Below, piece after piece: positions 1 to 9,367 of a stretch of 34,535 bases of DNA (positions are counted from its first letter, which is position 1; each line of letters opens with the position of its first letter). A program made the translations under genes and the position numbers. Below the pieces are notes generated by a model. It did no database searches and was not told the DNA's origin. It saw only the letters and a list, made by a program, of their open reading frames with translations. The stretch spans positions 1-34,535 of the forward strand of contig JAEYWY010000010.1 of the NCBI GenBank assembly GCA_023428695.1. The letters run 5' to 3'. This stretch comes from Bacteroidota bacterium (lineage in GTDB: Bacteria > Bacteroidota > Bacteroidia > Cytophagales > Cyclobacteriaceae).

Positions 1-39
1 CAAATCTCGATCAATGAAAACATCAACTGCTGTTTTGTT

Positions 40-3000
40 ATGTCTGCCGCCATAGCTATCTTAATTTTTGAACAAAGCTATGGTGCTGGAAAAGATAGCG
101 AAAGATGCAGTTCACCGGACGCTTACATTACCCCAGAGGCATTGTTCACTGGTGTTCCGTCAATCAATGTGCCTGTATATACTATCACGAGCAAGAAGTT
201 GAGCTGGCCAATAGCTCTAACCTATCATGCCGCTGGCATTAAGGTTGACGAGATTGCAGGATGGGTCGGGCTTGGCTGGAGTCTGCAAGGAGCCAATGCA
301 GTGGTATCACGCGTAATGCGTGGCTTACCGGATGAAGTGGCTGATGGATATTTTCAACATGCTTCCTCCATACCGGATGCAACGGATCCCATTTCACTGC
401 AAATGAAACAGGACCTTGCTGATGGCGTGATTGATATGATGCCGGATCTTTTCTATTTTAACACAGGCGCTGGGCGCGGTCGGATTTTGTTTGACAACCA
501 ATTGGTTCCGCGAACAATTCCTTTGAATGACTTCAAGATCAGCGTCAACCCGCAAACATTGCCGGAGTTTGTTATTACTGCACCAGATGGGACCGCTTAT
601 CATTTTGCAGACTACGAGACGACAAATACTTATTTGCTCGGACCAGATCCGGATCCCTTCAAATCCACCTGGTATCTCACCCGCATTGTATCGGCCGATG
701 GGAGTGACGAGATAAAGTTTAACTACACCACTTATTCATACCAATACGAAACCAATCAGCAGGCAAACCTGAAATACTACTATGACGCTCCGACGGGAGC
801 AACTAAGACAAACCATCAAATTGAGCATGAATACTCAGTGAGCCAAAGCAGTATACCTGCGACAAAACTGCTATCGAGTATCGTGTATTCGGGAGGTAAA
901 CTCGAATTTATCAGTTCTAATCGTGTGGATGATGCAAGCAAGAAACTTGATGCGATTGTAGTCTACTATAAGGATCCCTTTACGGCAGCATATACCGAAG
1001 AACGCCGGATTAACTTCACCTACAGCTATTTCGGTTCAGAGGATACGAGACGCCTGAAGCTTGAAGGCATTCAACATGAAGCGTTAGGCCAGTTTCTTCC
1101 GGCTCATCGGTTTGAATACCTTACGAAGGCACTTCCGTCAATTACTTCGTTTAGCCAGGACCACTGGGGCTATTACAACCACGAAGGAAACTCCTCTCTG
1201 ATACCCGCGCGTCAAGATGGTGATTGGATTATCGCACATGGTAATCGCGAAATTGACACTGCATACGTCGCTGGATGTATGCTAAAAAAGATCATATCTC
1301 CGATGCTCGGTGAGACGGAATTTGTATTTGAATCTAATCAATACCTGGAAGACGGGGTAAACAAGTTCGGCCCGGGACTTCGCATAAAGAAGAGAATTGT
1401 CAGAGATGCCATGACCGGTATTAACGCGATAACCAACTATGAGTACACGCGTCCATCAGACGGACTCTCCAGCGGAAAATTGATGGATAAACCGATGTAT
1501 GATTCTCATTTGCCAGTAGTTGACAAGATTGGACTCAACTATTATAATTATAACTGTTGGCTAATTCATGCGAGGCCGACGGGGCTGGGAACATTTCTAG
1601 ATAGTCCAGTATTGTACGAGTATGCTACAATTTATGAAGGTGACGACTACAGCGTGGCCGGCAAGACCACGACAAAGTTCAATATTTATCACCCGGTTTA
1701 CAGCAGTTATCCGTACTCTCCCGAGGACGACGACACATGGACTGCCGGAAAGGTCATCGAACAGGAAGCTTACAAAGTTGATGGATCTACGAGCGCGCGT
1801 ATTCAGCGAGTGGAGAATGACTACGAAATTCACGCAACAACTCATCAAATCAAAGGTTTAAAGGCCGCGTACAACAAGATTTTGCTCAATCATAATCCGG
1901 CAGTAAATGACTTTGAACTTGACAATTATTTTACGTATTCCAAGCACCAATACCTTCGCGAGTCGAGGCTGTATCGTTACGAGGAAGATGGCGGAACTCT
2001 GGGAAATCAAACAATCACAACTTATCACCTCGATCCGGAGCTGGATCATACATTCCCGATTAAAATTGTATCAAATACGTCCGATACGGGGATAACGCTC
2101 CAGGAGGAGATATCATATCCTACTGACTACACTGGCGGTGTTTTCACGAAAATGCAGAACCTGAACATGGTTGGAATACCTGTTGAGCGGAAAGTATTTT
2201 CAATACAGGGCTCAAACGAAAATCTGATTTCATATTCAAAATATGATTATCTCGATTGGGGCAGTGATGATATATATGTTCAATCGATCTACCGGCCCAG
2301 GATCGTTTCGCCGGTTGCCCGCAGTACATTCAATTCGAATCCGTCAAATTTTGTCCTGAATGCGGCAACCGTATTGAGTTATTCCGATGAGGGACATCCC
2401 GTTGAAACAAAATCAGAGCACGGGGAACCCGGTAGCGTTCTAATTGATCCGTACCACAACGCTACCGTTGCTTCATGCTCGCCGGCATCACTTACCCAAA
2501 TTGCATACTGCGGATTTGAAACACCGTATCGTGGACAATGGACGGTGGATCAGGGTTCCTCTCAACAGACTGGCAATATCTCATTGAACCTCGTCGATCC
2601 GTCTGAATCTTTTGAGACACATGCCACTCAGACCATCAGTTATACATACAGTGTGACGCGAGCCGCAGGGCCCAGTCCTACCGTTACTTTTTCAAAAGTT
2701 GGGACCACACCGAAAACTCACACGTTGAGTCTAGCATCGGGCAATGGGAATGTGTCGCTTTCTGCTGGCTTATGGACCGTTTCCGTAAGCGCCGAATGGA
2801 ATGTTAGTTCGTTCACGTTGGCATTCACCTATCAATACACATACTGGAATCCGCTTAATATTTCAACCACGGCGAAGACGGGAGTGCAATCGCTCAGCAT
2901 GCAAACCGGTAACACGATTTCAAAGGCAAATCTTTCCGCCGGTGATTACCTGGTTAGCTATTATCAAAGGAACGGCTCGATCAGTTTCTCGGTCTCCGGT

Positions 3001-3324
3001 GGTTCGTCAATACTGGGAACGGAGACAAACACAACCGAAGCAGATGGATGGACACTTGTACGCAAAAAGGTCAGAATAGTAAATACGTCAGACAATATTC
3101 AATTGACCAGTTCGGGTTGCCTTATCGACGAACTCAGACTGCAACCCATTGAATCATTTATGAGCACCCAGAGCTACGACCGCCAAGGCAGGCTGCGAAC
3201 GAGCACGGACCAGAATGCTAGGTCGGAATATTATGAGTATGACGTATGGGGCCGGAACACAATCGTGAGAGACAATGATCGCAATATTGTCCGGCATACG
3301 GAATACAAACTTGCTTCAAATTAA
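40..3324 (+). CDS. Rhs shell protein, SpvB-like N-terminus with C-terminal YD repeats, no toxin tip
   Basis: This is a 1094-residue protein of the Bacteroidota Rhs family. The N-terminal part has the usual opening (FTGVPSINVPVYTI, LTYHAAGIKVDE, GWVGLGWSLQG at about residues 37-85) seen in SpvB/TcdB-like halves of Rhs shells. Beta-rich sequence follows, with a possible carbohydrate-binding-like section at about 830-1040, and the end has YD-type repeats (YDRQGRLRTSTDQN, YEYDVWGRN). It lacks the Rhs core motif and a toxin tip, so it probably builds one half of a cocoon completed by the gene at 3792. The start is uncertain. The frame is open to the window edge, and the ATG at 40 gives only a weak signal peptide. 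A better-looking signal start (MKTSTAVLLCLPP, from 14) lies in another frame and stops at once. It may therefore begin upstream or carry a frameshift. Confidence 0.8.
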   Translation: MSAAIAILIFEQSYGAGKDSERCSSPDAYITPEALFTGVPSINVPVYTITSKKLSWPIALTYHAAGIKVDEIAGWVGLGWSLQGANAVVSRVMRGLPDEVADGYFQHASSIPDATDPISLQMKQDLADGVIDMMPDLFYFNTGAGRGRILFDNQLVPRTIPLNDFKISVNPQTLPEFVITAPDGTAYHFADYETTNTYLLGPDPDPFKSTWYLTRIVSADGSDEIKFNYTTYSYQYETNQQANLKYYYDAPTGATKTNHQIEHEYSVSQSSIPATKLLSSIVYSGGKLEFISSNRVDDASKKLDAIVVYYKDPFTAAYTEERRINFTYSYFGSEDTRRLKLEGIQHEALGQFLPAHRFEYLTKALPSITSFSQDHWGYYNHEGNSSLIPARQDGDWIIAHGNREIDTAYVAGCMLKKIISPMLGETEFVFESNQYLEDGVNKFGPGLRIKKRIVRDAMTGINAITNYEYTRPSDGLSSGKLMDKPMYDSHLPVVDKIGLNYYNYNCWLIHARPTGLGTFLDSPVLYEYATIYEGDDYSVAGKTTTKFNIYHPVYSSYPYSPEDDDTWTAGKVIEQEAYKVDGSTSARIQRVENDYEIHATTHQIKGLKAAYNKILLNHNPAVNDFELDNYFTYSKHQYLRESRLYRYEEDGGTLGNQTITTYHLDPELDHTFPIKIVSNTSDTGITLQEEISYPTDYTGGVFTKMQNLNMVGIPVERKVFSIQGSNENLISYSKYDYLDWGSDDIYVQSIYRPRIVSPVARSTFNSNPSNFVLNAATVLSYSDEGHPVETKSEHGEPGSVLIDPYHNATVASCSPASLTQIAYCGFETPYRGQWTVDQGSSQQTGNISLNLVDPSESFETHATQTISYTYSVTRAAGPSPTVTFSKVGTTPKTHTLSLASGNGNVSLSAGLWTVSVSAEWNVSSFTLAFTYQYTYWNPLNISTTAKTGVQSLSMQTGNTISKANLSAGDYLVSYYQRNGSISFSVSGGSSILGTETNTTEADGWTLVRKKVRIVNTSDNIQLTSSGCLIDELRLQPIESFMSTQSYDRQGRLRTSTDQNARSEYYEYDVWGRNTIVRDNDRNIVRHTEYKLASN

Positions 3325-3345
3325 GCTTCTCTAATTCAAGCCATA

Positions 3346-3777
3346 ATGAGCACAGCAGCATCGAAAACTACTTTGGGTGGAATTTGCGCACTACTACTTT
3401 CGTTCGCGCCGATTCTGTATTTACACGCCCAGATACCCACGGAAAAAAATCCCCGGGTAATGTTCAGGACGAATGAAAGTGTCGAGTTGCACTCGAAAGA
3501 GTCTTTTCAGACGGGATGTCAATTTCTGTTGAATTTCAATGAAAGTATAACGCTCGATTGTGGGGAACAATCCTTTGTGTTTGCTATCACCGGCCAGAAA
3601 GGACTATGGTCTCATGATTCGGCGAATGCAGTGGTTGAATACAAAGTAACATATTTGGATTCCCCGGGAAAAATCGTGATCCGTCGGAATTCAAACCAGC
3701 TCACGGCGTTGGTTGACTTCACCGAAAGTCAGCGGAATGGGATGAAGAGGAGTTTCTTGATATCGTCAGTAGAATGA
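3346..3777 (+). CDS. Small secreted protein of unknown function in the Rhs locus
   Basis: This 143-residue protein has an N-terminal hydrophobic segment (GGICALLLSFAPILYLHA) ending in an Ala-Gln type signal peptidase site, so it is probably exported. The mature part is about 115 residues and beta-rich, with two cysteines in the order TGCQF and LDCGEQ. I do not recognise the family. It starts 21 bases after the shell gene, and its stop overlaps an ATG (ATGA at 3774), so it is almost certainly co-transcribed with the two Rhs genes. Its position suggests a partner of the two Rhs halves, such as an assembly or surface factor, but this is inference from context only. Confidence 0.6.
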   Translation: MSTAASKTTLGGICALLLSFAPILYLHAQIPTEKNPRVMFRTNESVELHSKESFQTGCQFLLNFNESITLDCGEQSFVFAITGQKGLWSHDSANAVVEYKVTYLDSPGKIVIRRNSNQLTALVDFTESQRNGMKRSFLISSVE

Positions 3778-3791
3778 TACCGTTATCAGGA

Positions 3792-6569
3792 ATGAACTTC
3801 AAGAAAACCATTTTTCTCGTATTAGTGAGCTTTACGATCAGCTATACTGGAAACGCGCAATTGTCCGGACCATCGGCTGTATACACCGGGGTGAATAACA
3901 CGTACACTTACTCCGGCTTTGCTGTGTTGCCAACATGGCAGGTTTCTTCAAATGCCACAATTGTGTCGACCTCGTCTGGCGGTGGCAGCTATCACGCAAC
4001 TGTCAAGTTCAACTCGGGAACAAGTGGTACCGTGACGTTTAAAGACAAGACCATTACGCTGGGCAGTATAAGCGTTTCAGTAACGTGCGTTGGTCAGCCT
4101 CCCTCCCATAATGTCTCCAGAGAAGAACCCGGATCTATCACGCTGAGCCCGGGCCTTGGAACAAATGGAACAACCAATAAATGGTACACAGCGTCAACCG
4201 GAGGTACTCTGGTTCATACAGGAATAAGCTATACTGCAAATTTTACATCGACAACGACATATTGGGTGTCATCAGTGAATGGATCATGTGAAGGTACCCC
4301 GAGGGTTGCTGTTACGGCAACTATCAAGCCGAAGCCGGTTATTCAGTCCAGTGCAGAACTATCTATGGGATCCGTTATGCTCTCAGTATCCAACAACATA
4401 TATAATACTTACTCGTGGAGGCGTAATGGTGTTGTAATAGGGACCGGGTCAACCGTTAACGTTACTCAGCCGGGAGTCTATTCTGTGACAGTCACAAAGA
4501 CCGGCATGACCGGATCTGGTACGTCTGAATTTCTTCTCGAACGAACCATTGATGCCCAGCCATCTCTTAATATGATAGTCGTTAATCACGTTAACAAAGA
4601 TGGTTTTACAGCAATCGATCAGATTGAAGCCTTACCCGTGGGTGAAAGGCAACGTGTTATTACGTATTTGGGCGGTCTTGGCAATTCTGTTCAGACCGTT
4701 TTGTCGCAGGTTAGTCCGGCGAAGAAGGATCTGATACAGCCGGTGCAATATGACGTTCACGGGCGTCAACTCACACGATATCTCCCTTACGTAAGCAACG
4801 AAGACGATGGCCGATTCCGCGATAAAGCTCTTGACGATGGTGGGTACTCAGACAGTGAACAATATGCATTTTATCAAATGTCGGGTCAGAAGCATGCTAC
4901 AGATTCCTATCCGTACTCGGTAACGGAAATTGAGCCCTCTCCGCTGGGGAGGTTGAAAGCGCAGACGGGTGCAGGCTATGACTGGCACTCGGAGGGAAAA
5001 AAGGCTGTTGTCGAGTATCTGCTTAATCGCGAATCTGATGACATTCGACTCTGGCGTGTAAACAGTTCCGGTCTCCCGGTCAGTAGTTCAGTGTACGGCG
5101 ACTTTCAATTACAGGTGAGTGTCACACACGACGAGAACGGACACAGGACCAGGCAGTACATTGACAAGCTTGGCAGGACAGTCCAGCAGGAGGTGGAAGA
5201 AGAACCAAATGTCTGGATGAAGACATACTACATTTATAACGACCTGGGACAACTAGCTTTTGTTCTATCCCCCGGAGCGGTGGTAAAACTACCGAACTTT
5301 ACACCGACTTCGTCGTTCCTGGACCAATGGGCATTTCGTTATAAATACGACGAACTTGGCAGAATGGTAGAGTCCAAGGCGCCACTTGCTGCATGGGTGT
5401 ACGCTGTGTATGACGAATTGGATCGGATCGTGCTCACACAGGATGGAAATCTGAGGGCAGGTAACTTGTGGGCATTTGTCAAGTATGACCGACTAGGTCG
5501 AGCGATACTTACGGGGACGAAAGTGATTTCGAGCACGCGTGTAAACGTACAATCTGCGGTAAACGCGCAGGCAAATATGTTTGAGATCGTGAGCAGCTCC
5601 GCGACAGGCTATACGCTGGATCGAACGTATCCAACCGTCACCGAAGCTGATTTGCTTTCGGTAACGTATTATGATAATTATGATTTTCTCACGTACACAG
5701 GTTGGGATGCCGAAAGTCATTCCTTTGCTTTTGTGCCGGAACTCGGACATACATCCCACGAGACAAGGATTTCAGGGCTTCCAACTGGCGGCAAAGTGCG
5801 CATGGTGGGCTCAGGTGTCTCGACATGGCTGAACGCGGTGCAATACTACGACAGTCGTTACCGTCCAATCCAGATGTTTGCGGAGAATCACCTGAACGGC
5901 GTCGACAGAACGTCTCTCAGGTATAATGACCTTAGACAATTAGTTGAAACGAAAATGGTTCATGCGGGGGGAGAGACTGTCACCATTGTTCGGAAAGTGG
6001 AGTACGATCATTCTTCGCGGCCCACGAAGATTTTTCAAAATATCAATGGTGCGTCGTCAGACCAGTTGATTGCACAGTATGAATATAACGAACTGGGTCA
6101 ACTCGTTGACAAAAAGCTTCATGATGCAGGCAGTGGATCATTTTTACAGAGTGTTGACTTTCGCTATACGATACGAGGCTGGCTGAGTTCGATCAACAAT
6201 GCGGGGCTTGATCTCGATAGTGAGAAGAACGATGACACAAATGACTACTTCGGAATGGAACTAGTGTATAACAATTCTGAATCAGGGTTAAGTAATGTGG
6301 CACAGTATAATGGTAATATCAGCGCAATCAAATATAAAGGACCTGGTGCCGGCGCAGGATTGTCAAATCAGCGCAGCTATAAATACACATATGACTTTGC
6401 GGACAGGCTCCTCACCTCTACTTTTCAGGCTAACAGTGGAACGGGATGGGCGAAAGAGGTTAATGCACTAAATGAAGTCATTACATATGATAATAACGGA
6501 AACATCAAGACGCTCAAACGTAATCAGCGGAAATCAATTGAGCGGTGTTGCGGCTTCATATGTCTCTGA
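3792..6569 (+). CDS. Rhs toxin, 5' part: signal peptide, Ig-like region, DUF6443, YD repeats (frameshifted)
   Basis: This is the 5' portion of the main Rhs toxin gene. I chose the start at 3792 because MNFKKTIFLVLVSFTISYTGNAQ is a good signal peptide; an ATG at 3774 overlaps the previous stop and would add six residues. After the signal come Ig/PKD-like beta regions, to about residue 250. A DUF6443-like segment follows (RVITYLGGLGNSVQTV, QPVQYDVHGRQ, at about 290-335), then many YD repeats (YDELGRMVES, YDELDRIVLT, YEYNELGQLVD). Near 6500-6545 the frame breaks: YDNNGNIKTLKRN is followed by unrelated residues and a stop at 6569, while the expected continuation (QLSGVAASYVSEQIDD) lies in the frame of the next entry. 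Together the two parts would make about 1640 residues. Confidence 0.8.
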   Translation: MNFKKTIFLVLVSFTISYTGNAQLSGPSAVYTGVNNTYTYSGFAVLPTWQVSSNATIVSTSSGGGSYHATVKFNSGTSGTVTFKDKTITLGSISVSVTCVGQPPSHNVSREEPGSITLSPGLGTNGTTNKWYTASTGGTLVHTGISYTANFTSTTTYWVSSVNGSCEGTPRVAVTATIKPKPVIQSSAELSMGSVMLSVSNNIYNTYSWRRNGVVIGTGSTVNVTQPGVYSVTVTKTGMTGSGTSEFLLERTIDAQPSLNMIVVNHVNKDGFTAIDQIEALPVGERQRVITYLGGLGNSVQTVLSQVSPAKKDLIQPVQYDVHGRQLTRYLPYVSNEDDGRFRDKALDDGGYSDSEQYAFYQMSGQKHATDSYPYSVTEIEPSPLGRLKAQTGAGYDWHSEGKKAVVEYLLNRESDDIRLWRVNSSGLPVSSSVYGDFQLQVSVTHDENGHRTRQYIDKLGRTVQQEVEEEPNVWMKTYYIYNDLGQLAFVLSPGAVVKLPNFTPTSSFLDQWAFRYKYDELGRMVESKAPLAAWVYAVYDELDRIVLTQDGNLRAGNLWAFVKYDRLGRAILTGTKVISSTRVNVQSAVNAQANMFEIVSSSATGYTLDRTYPTVTEADLLSVTYYDNYDFLTYTGWDAESHSFAFVPELGHTSHETRISGLPTGGKVRMVGSGVSTWLNAVQYYDSRYRPIQMFAENHLNGVDRTSLRYNDLRQLVETKMVHAGGETVTIVRKVEYDHSSRPTKIFQNINGASSDQLIAQYEYNELGQLVDKKLHDAGSGSFLQSVDFRYTIRGWLSSINNAGLDLDSEKNDDTNDYFGMELVYNNSESGLSNVAQYNGNISAIKYKGPGAGAGLSNQRSYKYTYDFADRLLTSTFQANSGTGWAKEVNALNEVITYDNNGNIKTLKRNQRKSIERCCGFICL

Positions 6570-8718
6570 ACAAATCGATGATCTTGTATACACTTACGCT
6601 ACAGGTCAGGGCAACCGCGTGACGAAGATTGACGATAACTCGGGGCGCATTGAGGGATTTAGCAATGGCATTACAACGACTACCGAATATACTTACAACG
6701 CAAATGGTAGTTTGACTTTGGATAAGAACAAAGGAATCAGCAGCATTACCCATAATAGGCTGGGTAAGCCCGAGGAGGTCAATTTTTCGGACGGTAAAAA
6801 AATAGAATACATCTATAGTGCTTCCGGTGCGAAGCTTGTTATGAAATTATGGCAGGGAGAAACCTTGCTAAAGACAACTGATTATGCGTCGGCGTTCGTA
6901 TACGAAGATGGTCAATTGAAATTCTTTGCTTCTCCTGAAGGCAGGGTCGTCAAGAATGGCAGTAACTTCGAATACCAATATGCAATCGCAGACCATCAGG
7001 GCAATACACGTGTAGTCTTTACATCTGCGACGCCTGCCCCGGACGAGGCGATCGCAACCTTTGAAGGCGATTCGAATGACGATAGTGGTGAATTCGATTT
7101 TAACCCGGCTTTGGTTGTAACCTTTCCATCAGCGAACCATACGCCGGGTGGAAACAAAGTGGTGAGGATGAATCAAAATTCTCCCGTCGGTCCGGCAAAA
7201 AGCATTAAAGTCTATCCTGGAGATAACGTAACAGCAAGTGTATGGTCATATTATGAGAGTGGCAGCGGGTATGGAACTTCAAGCCCGGCAACAGCCGTAA
7301 TATCAGACCTCGTGGCTCTTGCTTTTGGCGGAGTAAGCGGCGGAGGTGGTGAAGGCGGTTTGATTTACAACGGTGTGACCAGTGCATTTGGTGCCTTCGG
7401 ACTGGGCGGCAATGCCGGAGACCAGGTGCCTGCTGCTTATTTGAACTATATCTTATTTGATAAGAATTACAAACTGCTCGATATGGGTTGGCAGCCCGTA
7501 ACAGCTCAAAGCAGCTGGAACAAGGCAAAAATCAGTCTGAGTCCGATTCAGATAAAGGAGGAAGGCTACGTCTTCGTATATTTAACCTACGAAAACCAAA
7601 GCAACAACTGGGTCTACTTTGACGACATGGATGTGATTCACACAAAGACAAACGTGATTCAATACAACGAGTACTACGCTTTCGGTTTGCAGACCAACGC
7701 GAGTTGGACCCGTGTAGATGAGCAGCCGAATCAGTATTTGTACAACTCGGGCTCAGAGTTAAATGCAACGACGGGTTGGTATGAGACGATGTTCAGAGAC
7801 TACGATCCGGCTATCGGTCGTTTCATGCAGGTTGATGCACTGGCTGCAGCTTACGCACAATGGTCACCGTATGCGTATGCGATGAATAATCCGGTGTTGA
7901 TGAATGATCCGACGGGGCTTTATCCCAGGTGGTATCCGGAGTGGTACGGAACGGAGAAGGTGAGCGCTATGGATAGGTTCTTCAAAGATTATTCGGAAGG
8001 CTGGTCGATGAGAGGAGAAAATGGTAGCCGGTTCGGCGGTGGAGGTGGTGGAGGTGGTTATAGCATGTCTGGCAGGTCGCCGTGGGGTTATTACGCCGTT
8101 GAAAATCATGGTTTTGCGACCTATGTTTCAACAGACGGCGGAAAGACATTCAAGTATAGCGGTTACACTGATGTGTTTGTCAATGTATGGAAGGAGGGTG
8201 ATGCAAATAATGCTCAGCAAGGGGGTGGTTGTTGGTGGTGCACGGATGATCAAGGTAGATTTTTCTTTAATCATTGGCAGAATGGAAATGGGCAAGAGCT
8301 TTACTTGAACAATGAAGAGTGGGCTAACTACATGTTTGGATCGGATTATCTTACGCGTTTGATTCTTAAGGAAATGGACAAGAGATATGCAGGATCTTCA
8401 GGGGGAACGATAATAGGCCGGATGCATGGCGAGACAGGTGTAAGCGGTTATAGTTCCGGATACGGAATGTTAAATGGCTCGAACGCTTATGTTGGAGATC
8501 TTGAATATTTTGGAGTTGCTGTTCCTGGGGCAGACGGGTCCATGACATATAATCTCACGATGACCTTCCATGACATAATGGATCCAAATTTTCAATATTA
8601 TGGTGACAAGATTGGTGCAAAGATTTATCCCGGAACACCATATAATGTACATATATCTTGGTCGTTGTCTCTTACAGTATCGCCTCCGTCAACAACAACA
8701 CAGTCAACAAGGCATTAG
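6472..8718 (+). CDS. Rhs toxin, 3' part: YD repeats, core and C-terminal toxin tip of unknown activity
   Basis: This continues the gene at 3792 after the frameshift; the genuine coding starts near 6530. YD repeats are followed by DHQGNTRVVF (the usual Rhs region before the core). A long insert is rich in Gly and aromatics, and the core then ends with MFRDYDPAIGRFMQVDAL and NNPVLMNDPTGLY. The DPTG at about residue 479 marks the end of the constant part. The remaining 270 residues are the variable toxin tip. It begins with a glycine run, contains GCWWCTD, and ends with a compact domain (YNLTMTFHDIMDPN, YNVHISW). I cannot assign its activity. The next gene encodes a lipoprotein, so a periplasmic target is likely. 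The core differs clearly from the cores of the downstream orphan cassettes, which lack the QSNNWVYFDDMDVIHT version seen here. Confidence 0.78.
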   Translation: MKSLHMIITETSRRSNVISGNQLSGVAASYVSEQIDDLVYTYATGQGNRVTKIDDNSGRIEGFSNGITTTTEYTYNANGSLTLDKNKGISSITHNRLGKPEEVNFSDGKKIEYIYSASGAKLVMKLWQGETLLKTTDYASAFVYEDGQLKFFASPEGRVVKNGSNFEYQYAIADHQGNTRVVFTSATPAPDEAIATFEGDSNDDSGEFDFNPALVVTFPSANHTPGGNKVVRMNQNSPVGPAKSIKVYPGDNVTASVWSYYESGSGYGTSSPATAVISDLVALAFGGVSGGGGEGGLIYNGVTSAFGAFGLGGNAGDQVPAAYLNYILFDKNYKLLDMGWQPVTAQSSWNKAKISLSPIQIKEEGYVFVYLTYENQSNNWVYFDDMDVIHTKTNVIQYNEYYAFGLQTNASWTRVDEQPNQYLYNSGSELNATTGWYETMFRDYDPAIGRFMQVDALAAAYAQWSPYAYAMNNPVLMNDPTGLYPRWYPEWYGTEKVSAMDRFFKDYSEGWSMRGENGSRFGGGGGGGGYSMSGRSPWGYYAVENHGFATYVSTDGGKTFKYSGYTDVFVNVWKEGDANNAQQGGGCWWCTDDQGRFFFNHWQNGNGQELYLNNEEWANYMFGSDYLTRLILKEMDKRYAGSSGGTIIGRMHGETGVSGYSSGYGMLNGSNAYVGDLEYFGVAVPGADGSMTYNLTMTFHDIMDPNFQYYGDKIGAKIYPGTPYNVHISWSLSLTVSPPSTTTQSTRH

Positions 8719-8720
8719 TT

Positions 8721-9119
8721 ATGATAAAAATAATACTGCTTATCCTACTCATAACGACATCATGCAATGAGATGGATTGTAATTGGAAGGGTGGTGAAAT
8801 CATAGAGTTGGGTGAATATTGCAATGATGAAGTCAAGATCAAGGTGTATGAGAAAAATGGCTACTTGAAATACATGGTTCTCGATAAGAACAATGATCTT
8901 ATAATTCAAGAGGACATGAACATTTCACTTTTCCAGCGATGGGGATTGTTTTTAGATAAGAAGGGTAATTTTTGGCTTCTTAGTTCAGACGTTGGTATTT
9001 ACGTTTGGGAAAAGGACGCGGCCACAGGACAATATCACAAGAGAACCTTTTATCATAAGCTAGGTAAAGACGAAGTTCCACCCGAATTGTATGAATCATC
9101 GCTAAGAAGGTTCTTATAA
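8721..9119 (+). CDS. Lipoprotein, candidate immunity protein for the main Rhs tip
   Basis: This 132-residue protein has a short signal and lipobox (ILLILLITTSC, Cys15), so it should be anchored in the periplasm or outer membrane. The start at 8721 is 2 bases after the toxin stop; a longer reading from 8658 would overlap the toxin and bury the signal peptide. The mature part is small and probably beta-propeller-like or beta-rich (QRWGLFLDKKGNFWLLSSDVG), with no family that I recognise. Its place directly after the toxin tip, the tight spacing and the terminator just behind it fit an immunity gene. A periplasmic immunity protein implies that the toxin tip attacks a periplasmic target or passes through the periplasm. 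Confidence 0.65.
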   Translation: MIKIILLILLITTSCNEMDCNWKGGEIIELGEYCNDEVKIKVYEKNGYLKYMVLDKNNDLIIQEDMNISLFQRWGLFLDKKGNFWLLSSDVGIYVWEKDAATGQYHKRTFYHKLGKDEVPPELYESSLRRFL

Positions 9120-9123
9120 AAAT

Positions 9124-9150
9124 AAACCCGGCTCACCACCGGGTTTTGTT
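9124..9150 (+). terminator. Rho-independent terminator after the main Rhs locus
   Basis: An 8-bp perfect stem (AAACCCGG at 9124-9131 with CCGGGTTT at 9139-9146) has a 7-base loop and is followed by a T-rich tract. It lies 4 bases after the lipoprotein stop and closes the main Rhs operon. The downstream cassettes are therefore probably not transcribed from it. Confidence 0.8.
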
Positions 9151-9151
9151 T

Positions 9152-9367
9152 TTAAGAGGCTAGCCTTTCCTGGATATCGGTTTTAAAAACGAACGCTTCT
9201 AGAAATTCCTTCACGATTTTTTTTCTGTCTGTTGGTAGGGAGCTGACTTTTTTGAAAATGGTTAAGAGTTCCTTATCAGAAATATTACTATCGGCAGCAT
9301 CGCTGGTGGATCCGCTCATGAGATAGTCTGCTGTAGTATCTAAAGCATTGGCAAGTTTGGTCAACAC
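9152..9367 (-). pseudogene. XRE-family regulator, C-terminal fragment
   Basis: The minus strand reads TDVLTKLANALDTTADYLMSG, the last helices of an HTH_3 (XRE) domain. About 45 residues of the kind found at the C-terminus of Bacteroidota XRE regulators follow (ELLTIFKKVSSLPTDRKKIVKEFLEAF). The N-terminal half of the DNA-binding domain is missing. The frame meets a stop just upstream, near 9371, exactly where the sequence changes to cassette material. No helix-turn-helix can form from this fragment alone, so it is probably non-functional as a repressor. It converges with the Rhs genes. Confidence 0.75.

Noticed and set aside
6490..6545. Programmed ribosomal frameshift in the main Rhs gene
   Set aside because: I see no slippery heptamer or following stem structure at the break; a local duplication explains it better.
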